NCBI GenBank assembly: GCA_947184155.2
Contig: CAMXCT020001535.1
Location: forward strand, 542,001-606,000
From: Cladocopium goreaui
Taxonomy: Eukaryota > Sar > Dinophyceae > Suessiales > Symbiodiniaceae
Direction of reading: 5' to 3'
DNA length: 64,000 bases
This document shows, piece after piece, positions 60,243-64,000 of the stretch. The notes beneath the pieces were generated by a model that worked only from the letters and a program-made list of their open reading frames with translations, was not told the DNA's origin and ran no database searches. Every line of letters begins with the position of its first letter. Within the stretch, counting starts at the first letter, position 1. The position numbers were made by a program, and so were the translations under genes.

Positions 60243-60315
60243 CGTATATACGTATATACGTATACATATACACATATACATATACATACATACATATAAT
60301 ATATATATATACATA
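60198..60315. repeat. (TA)n and (CATATA)n microsatellite
   Basis: TA dinucleotides pass into CATATA and CGTATATA units. Confidence 0.95.
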
Positions 60316-60435
60316 ATTATACATATTTATACAAATATGACATTGATGCGAAGATGCACTTAAATCATGCGTAGATCCACTAAGCCATGCGAAGATGCAA
60401 AATCCTCAAAAATTCTGAAGCTATAAGCGGCGTGG

Positions 60436-60635
60436 CACTGGTTTTTAAAAACCGAGGGCGTATTGAGAAGGGCAATGCCCAGGTCAATACGCCCTTGGTT
60501 TTCGAAAACCGGAGGTGGATTGAGAGGAGAGAAAGCTTCCCAATTGTACGATTCCTGAGTTTTGGTATTTGGAGGGGAAAATCCCCTTTCATTACGCCCT
60601 TGGTCTTTGAAAACTGGAGGTGTATTGGCTTGGGG
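60436..60635. repeat. Three inverted/direct units with palindrome GGTTTTCGAAAACC
   Basis: Units of about 32 bp at 60439, 60495 and 60600 each centre on a GGTTTTnnAAAACC-like palindrome followed by GGAGGTGTATTG-like sequence. GGGCGTATTG (60455) is mirrored by CAATACGCCC (60485). A foldback element in the intron upstream of the plus-strand exon is likely. Confidence 0.7.
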
Positions 60636-60716
60636 TGATTCTGGGCTGTTTTTGACGCAAAATCGAGAAAACAGCCAAGCCGGATGAAGAGATCTTTTTC
60701 CATCTTTTTGCTACAG

Positions 60717-60970
60717 GCTGGAATCATTTGAGCTGCGATGTGTTGAAACGACCTGAGATTCCACGTGTCTGTTTCAATGTTCTGATGCACCGCATAAAAG
60801 ATAGAACATCACCGACTGAGCTCAATGTCTTCACTGAGCTAGTCTTGCCCCTCTTGGAGTTGCTCTCCCCTGCAACTACAGTCCACCTGGAGCCCTCCGA
60901 TTTGGCACATGCTTTGAGTGCACTGCAAATGGCATATGACCTTTCAGGTGGAACTAGCATCAAAGAATAA
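60717..60970 (+). CDS. Terminal exon of an unidentified plus-strand gene
   Basis: After a pyrimidine-rich CTTTTTGCTACAG acceptor, a frame of 84 codons runs to a stop, with helical, leucine-rich sequence (FTELVLPLLELLSPATTVHL, DLAHALSALQMAYDL). The opposite strand in the same place is Ser/Lys-rich and less convincing. Repetitive alpha-helical content would fit an HEAT- or RAP-like organelle RNA protein, but this is a guess. It converges on a minus-strand gene 60 bp away. Confidence 0.5.
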
Positions 60971-61030
60971 CTGCGGAGGCTTGGCTTAATAATAAACACT
61001 CGGCAGCCCAATGAAACAACGTAACTTTGC

Positions 61031-61257
61031 TTAAGAGGAGTCAAGGAGCCGATTGACCGCAGGACCAATCTGAAGTTGAAAAGATCTACTCCGCAGAGCA
61101 GATCGAAACCACAAGAACCGATCCAGCTTCCAAGCTTGACGGGTAGCGACTTCAACATCTGCCCGACAGGCAATGCACAAGCCCTTGGCGTAGCAGTGGA
61201 GCAAGCTAGCAACCTCAGCTAACAACAACAGGTCATGTACTAGCAAATCTGAAAGAG
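61031..61257 (-). CDS. Terminal exon of a minus-strand gene, possibly of the methyltransferase gene
   Basis: The frame opens after TCTCTTTCAG and runs 75 codons to a stop: DLLVHDLLLLAEVASLLHCY, then ADVEVATRQAWKLDRFLWF, ending in residues encoded by a GGTCC motif. It lies 98 bp downstream of the methyltransferase stop. It may be an alternative 3' exon of that gene or the end of another. Confidence 0.45.
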
Positions 61258-61354
61258 AATTCAAAGAACACCTCGAAGCACCTCAATTTTTAGCAGGCGT
61301 TGACAGAAAGAACCTTCACAGTGCCTCTGAATTAGATGAAAACGAATTCAACAC

Positions 61355-62902
61355 TCAGCCTGCCCAGCGTGTTCCACGCAGGCACGCTTTGTGCAAAGGT
61401 AAGCAGGGAAGCTTCACCTTCTTCTGGGATTTTAGCCTTGAGGCGTCAACCTTCACTCTTCTTTTGATGCCAACCTTCAATCCGAATCGCTCACGGAGCT
61501 GCCTTTCTAATTTCTTCTCTGCCGCAGTCAGTGATTTCTTTCTTGCTGCTGGCATGGGGGCCGAAGGGACCGCATGGACCGCAAGAACCATGTTGCCTTC
61601 TTGTGGCAATCTCCCGCATCTAGACCCAGGCTGGGCCCAATCCACAAGGGCGATGGCAACCAACATTGCTACTCCCACAGTCTGGAGATGCATCATGTTC
61701 CCACCCATGTCCTCCAACTCAGCATCGGTTATGCCTTCAAAGGACATGGTGTGCACTGGCAGGCAATGTAGCAAGAGCTTTTCCATGGGAGCTAACATTC
61801 TCCGAGCTTCAGACACAACCACGTGGGACCCAGGGGTGATGGTAGGTGTGCAATCAGATCGCAAAGGCACACGGCCCAAACTTTGGGACAAGTCAGCAAC
61901 TGCCAGTCTAGGCATGCTCTTGTCCGTCAGCAAGTTCTTCCACACATCACGCTCACGTGGTAGGTGAAGAAAAAGTTCATCAGGGCTTGGCATGCTTGGG
62001 TCTGGCTGGATCTGGCTCTCAGCATGCTCCAACTGCCAGGCTGCATGGCGCTGCTTCCATTTCTGCGACCTACTGTCGCCACCAAAGTTTGCAGCTTTGG
62101 CATCTTCCCACCTTTGCTGGCGAAGGGACTGGTTTTCCAAGACAAGCTTGTGCTCTGCAGGCAAGAGCCTCTTGCCAAGTGGGACCGCAGGACCGCTGGA
62201 GCTCTTCAACCTTTGCCAAATATGGTTGTACATGCCTTGAGCCACTTCTTCACCAACAATGGCCACATCCTGTCGAACTCCTACAAAATAGTAGCGCGGC
62301 CTGCTGACGGGCTCACCTAAATCCGTGGGATTGAGCAGGTGAACTACCACCATGTAACCCAAATCCCTCAACGTCTGCATCACTTCATCCATGCAGCGCT
62401 GTATTCCTGGAACGTTTTCCAAAACAAATGAAGCGGGCTGAGACTTGCGTACCCTGGTGACTACGGAGTAGAAGATCTTTGCTTGGTCCTCTTCAAGAAG
62501 CCTCGTGTTCACGTGAAGCATTGAAAAGGGCTTACAGCTGAAGCCAGCAACATAGAGGTCAATGTACGGAACAACCTCCTCTGCACTGTTCAGGACATCG
62601 GTATACAGGGCATGTTCAGGAGGACTATTGGCACTGATCACCTTGCGCGGGGCAGGTCCACTCTCACAGCTCCAGATGTGGCTATGTTGCACAGCCATGG
62701 CCCTCAAAGCATGGATTGGGCTTTCTACCCCGCTGCAATCTGTGCCAACTCGCAGGGGCTGGGATTCAAACAGCTTTTTGCCGTGGTCAAGCAAGTTGTC
62801 TGCTGGGCAACTCAAGGACAGCAACTGAAGGGCTGCTTGAACACGAGCCCGCATGTTTGGGCCCCAGTCATCTAACCATCTCCGAAGGTATGCAGGCAAC
62901 AT
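61355..62902 (-). CDS. C5-cytosine DNA methyltransferase, dinoflagellate type
   Basis: A 515-residue frame from the ATG at 62902; an in-frame stop lies seven codons upstream, overlapping a possible TAG acceptor. Such enzymes move a methyl group from S-adenosylmethionine to cytosine in DNA. Motif I is VGTDCSGVESP; motif IV is GFSCKPFS, keeping the catalytic Cys but with Ser for the usual Pro and Lys for Gln; motif VI is FVLENVPG; motif VIII is SRPRYYFVG. A variable target-recognition region of about 130 residues follows, then TPTITPGSH and motif X, GGNMMHLQTVGVAML. A lysine-rich tail (KVGIKRRVKVD) may direct it to the nucleus. Order and spacing are complete, so activity is plausible despite the altered motif IV. 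Similar genes are numerous in Symbiodinium, some carried by retrotransposons. Confidence 0.85.
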   Translation of the reverse strand: MLPAYLRRWLDDWGPNMRARVQAALQLLSLSCPADNLLDHGKKLFESQPLRVGTDCSGVESPIHALRAMAVQHSHIWSCESGPAPRKVISANSPPEHALYTDVLNSAEEVVPYIDLYVAGFSCKPFSMLHVNTRLLEEDQAKIFYSVVTRVRKSQPASFVLENVPGIQRCMDEVMQTLRDLGYMVVVHLLNPTDLGEPVSRPRYYFVGVRQDVAIVGEEVAQGMYNHIWQRLKSSSGPAVPLGKRLLPAEHKLVLENQSLRQQRWEDAKAANFGGDSRSQKWKQRHAAWQLEHAESQIQPDPSMPSPDELFLHLPRERDVWKNLLTDKSMPRLAVADLSQSLGRVPLRSDCTPTITPGSHVVVSEARRMLAPMEKLLLHCLPVHTMSFEGITDAELEDMGGNMMHLQTVGVAMLVAIALVDWAQPGSRCGRLPQEGNMVLAVHAVPSAPMPAARKKSLTAAEKKLERQLRERFGLKVGIKRRVKVDASRLKSQKKVKLPCLPLHKACLRGTRWAG

Positions 62903-63009
62903 CAAAGAAGTGGCTTGACGCTACTGCTAAACCCAAAACAATCTTGAGCAAGGAGAAGTTTACGCATTGAGATGCAAGCAACACAAAAACTAGTTTAATT
63001 TGACGCAGC

Positions 63010-63999
63010 AGTTCGTCATTTGCGCATGAAAAGCCCAAGCTCATTGCACACCAAGGAACCCATTGAGGGTTGTCCTCCGTCTTCAAGTCTAAGTCGGAAA
63101 GCTGTTCCACCACAAAAAGGTCTGCATCCGAAACCGAGATGAGAGCTACGTTCACACAACCAGAAGGCAATTTCAAACTGCTTGCCTTGGGGTCCTGTAG
63201 CTTGAACAGCTGTGCCACCTTGCATGTCTTGGCCCGCACCAAATGGATTGGCAAATTTGGGTTGGTCGGAGGAAGAAGGCCACCTGATTTCGCAGCAGTT
63301 GGCTCATATGGCATATCTCCTGCTCCTCGTCTTGAAGCTGCTTGCTCATGTCCTGTCGGTCATGATATCTGTGCTTGCACAACTAGTAAGCGCACAGGGT
63401 TCAAATCGCTGACAAATAACTTAGTTCAGTTCAACATAATGGGCAAAAAACTCTTGCAGCACTTCTTGGGCAACACAATAAACAAAACATGCTGCTCTTC
63501 TTGTGGACAGCAAGATTCGTTGTCTTTTTCGGGCTGTATGCTCCCGAAACAATGAGCTGGGATGCTTGCGCTTTGCACTGCTTGATGAACTTGGATCACC
63601 GGAACTGCTTGAAGTGCTGGTTGACCAACGTGTGCCTTCGAACAGAGAAGCTGACGGAGCCGGTGGCTGCAATGGTAATGCCATCCCTTCAATGAAAGAA
63701 GGCACAGCCAGCCCTCTCTTTTGAACTTTCTCTCCAGCCTTGTTCAAACTACTCATGGCCTCTCCGTGCTTTCGCTGAAAATTTGCAAACGAACTGCGCG
63801 CGCTGCCTTTCAGGGCAGCACGTGGTTTAGCAGGCCCCTCTTGGTGCTTGAAACTATATTTGTACTGGAAGCGCCTGCCGAAGCAATGGACCCACATCTT
63901 TGCACAAGAACGGGCAAAATGAGAAGGTGCAAGCTGATGCTGCCCAGACTGGCTGTGCGAGGATTCAAAGAGTTCTCTCGCGCTTTTGGGTCCGTCTAG
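63010..63999 (-). CDS. Probable N-terminal exons of the methyltransferase gene, cut by the window edge
   Basis: Exons: about 63425-63999 (basic and Ser-rich, with NLS-like SSAKRKHPSS and TARKRQRI, running off the edge), 63288-63375 (RQDMSKQLQDEEQEICHMSQ, helical, possible GT donor after it) and 63010-63225 (LPSGCVNVALISVSDADLFV). They share strand and spacing with the methyltransferase frame, which lacks an obvious promoter region. I infer one gene with a regulatory N-terminus, but a separate gene is possible. Confidence 0.45.
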
Positions 64000-64000
64000 C

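Larger units (their letters stand above)
48266..62199. repeat. Dispersed GGACCGCAGGACC motif, about 13 copies in 14 kb
   Basis: Copies start at about 48266, 49691, 49940, 50381, 50811, 53414, 55039, 55234, 55638, 56434, 61053, 61567 and 62182. Best copies are direct repeats of GGACCGCA; on the genes' sense strand they read CCTGCGGTCC. They occur upstream of the kinase ATG, inside introns, across a splice donor, and within open frames (as PAV, AVP or SCGP residues). I saw no equally good copy in 0-48 kb. Confidence 0.8.

Noticed and set aside
60029..60299. Tyr/Ile/Cys-rich frames
   Set aside because: Artefacts of TATA/CATA repeats.
1..64000. Trans-spliced leader relics, tRNA, rRNA or snRNA genes
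   Set aside because: I looked for a dinoflagellate spliced-leader-like TTGGCTCAAG and for tRNA-like arms and found no convincing full match; only the primer-site-like segment at 5318 resembles part of a tRNA.

Overview
The window looks like nuclear DNA of a dinoflagellate, most likely a Symbiodiniaceae alga such as Symbiodinium or a relative. The signs are minus-strand genes cut into many short exons, introns with GT, GC and probably GA donors, copies of several protein families I remember only from dinoflagellate genomes, a Copia-type gag ending in a CCCH finger, and abundant foldback elements and satellites. The family assignments come from recognising motifs and were not searched.

Layout. 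0-2.7 kb: simple and minisatellite repeats. 2.7-5.34 kb: the 5' part of a Copia-like retrotransposon (gag plus a probable half-tRNA primer site, no pol). 5.4-11.5 kb: a 146-bp foldback element, a poorly resolved multi-exon minus-strand gene, a TA-rich tract and a 602-bp element with 41-bp inverted ends. 12-15 kb: a dinoflagellate family marked by RGDWSW, CHHC and AFNGR. 16.5-24 kb: a second family gene (HARYMRF signature, then lysine-rich exons). 24.2-31.7 kb: a related gene with acidic and lysine-rich N-terminal exons, then PPCGSW, TEQPRSSLM, MGAYGHDSQKP and AAYPRKF exons. 31.9-40.3 kb: many small exons of an unidentified minus-strand gene, one encoding a membrane segment. 36-48 kb: two MITE families and three related satellites (76, about 240 and 236 bp), with almost no genes.

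48.3-64 kb is different: denser in genes, higher in GC, and carrying a dispersed motif (GGACCGCAGGACC) that I do not see elsewhere. It holds an HMG-box/protein-kinase fusion, two large unidentified multi-exon genes (one ending in a methyltransferase-like exon), a 1.3-kb GATA tract, the last exon of a plus-strand gene, and a C5-cytosine methyltransferase gene that runs off the right edge.

Eukaryotic genes here are not operons. The link between neighbours is that several belong to expanded, probably transposon-associated dinoflagellate families, two or three of them related to methyltransferases.
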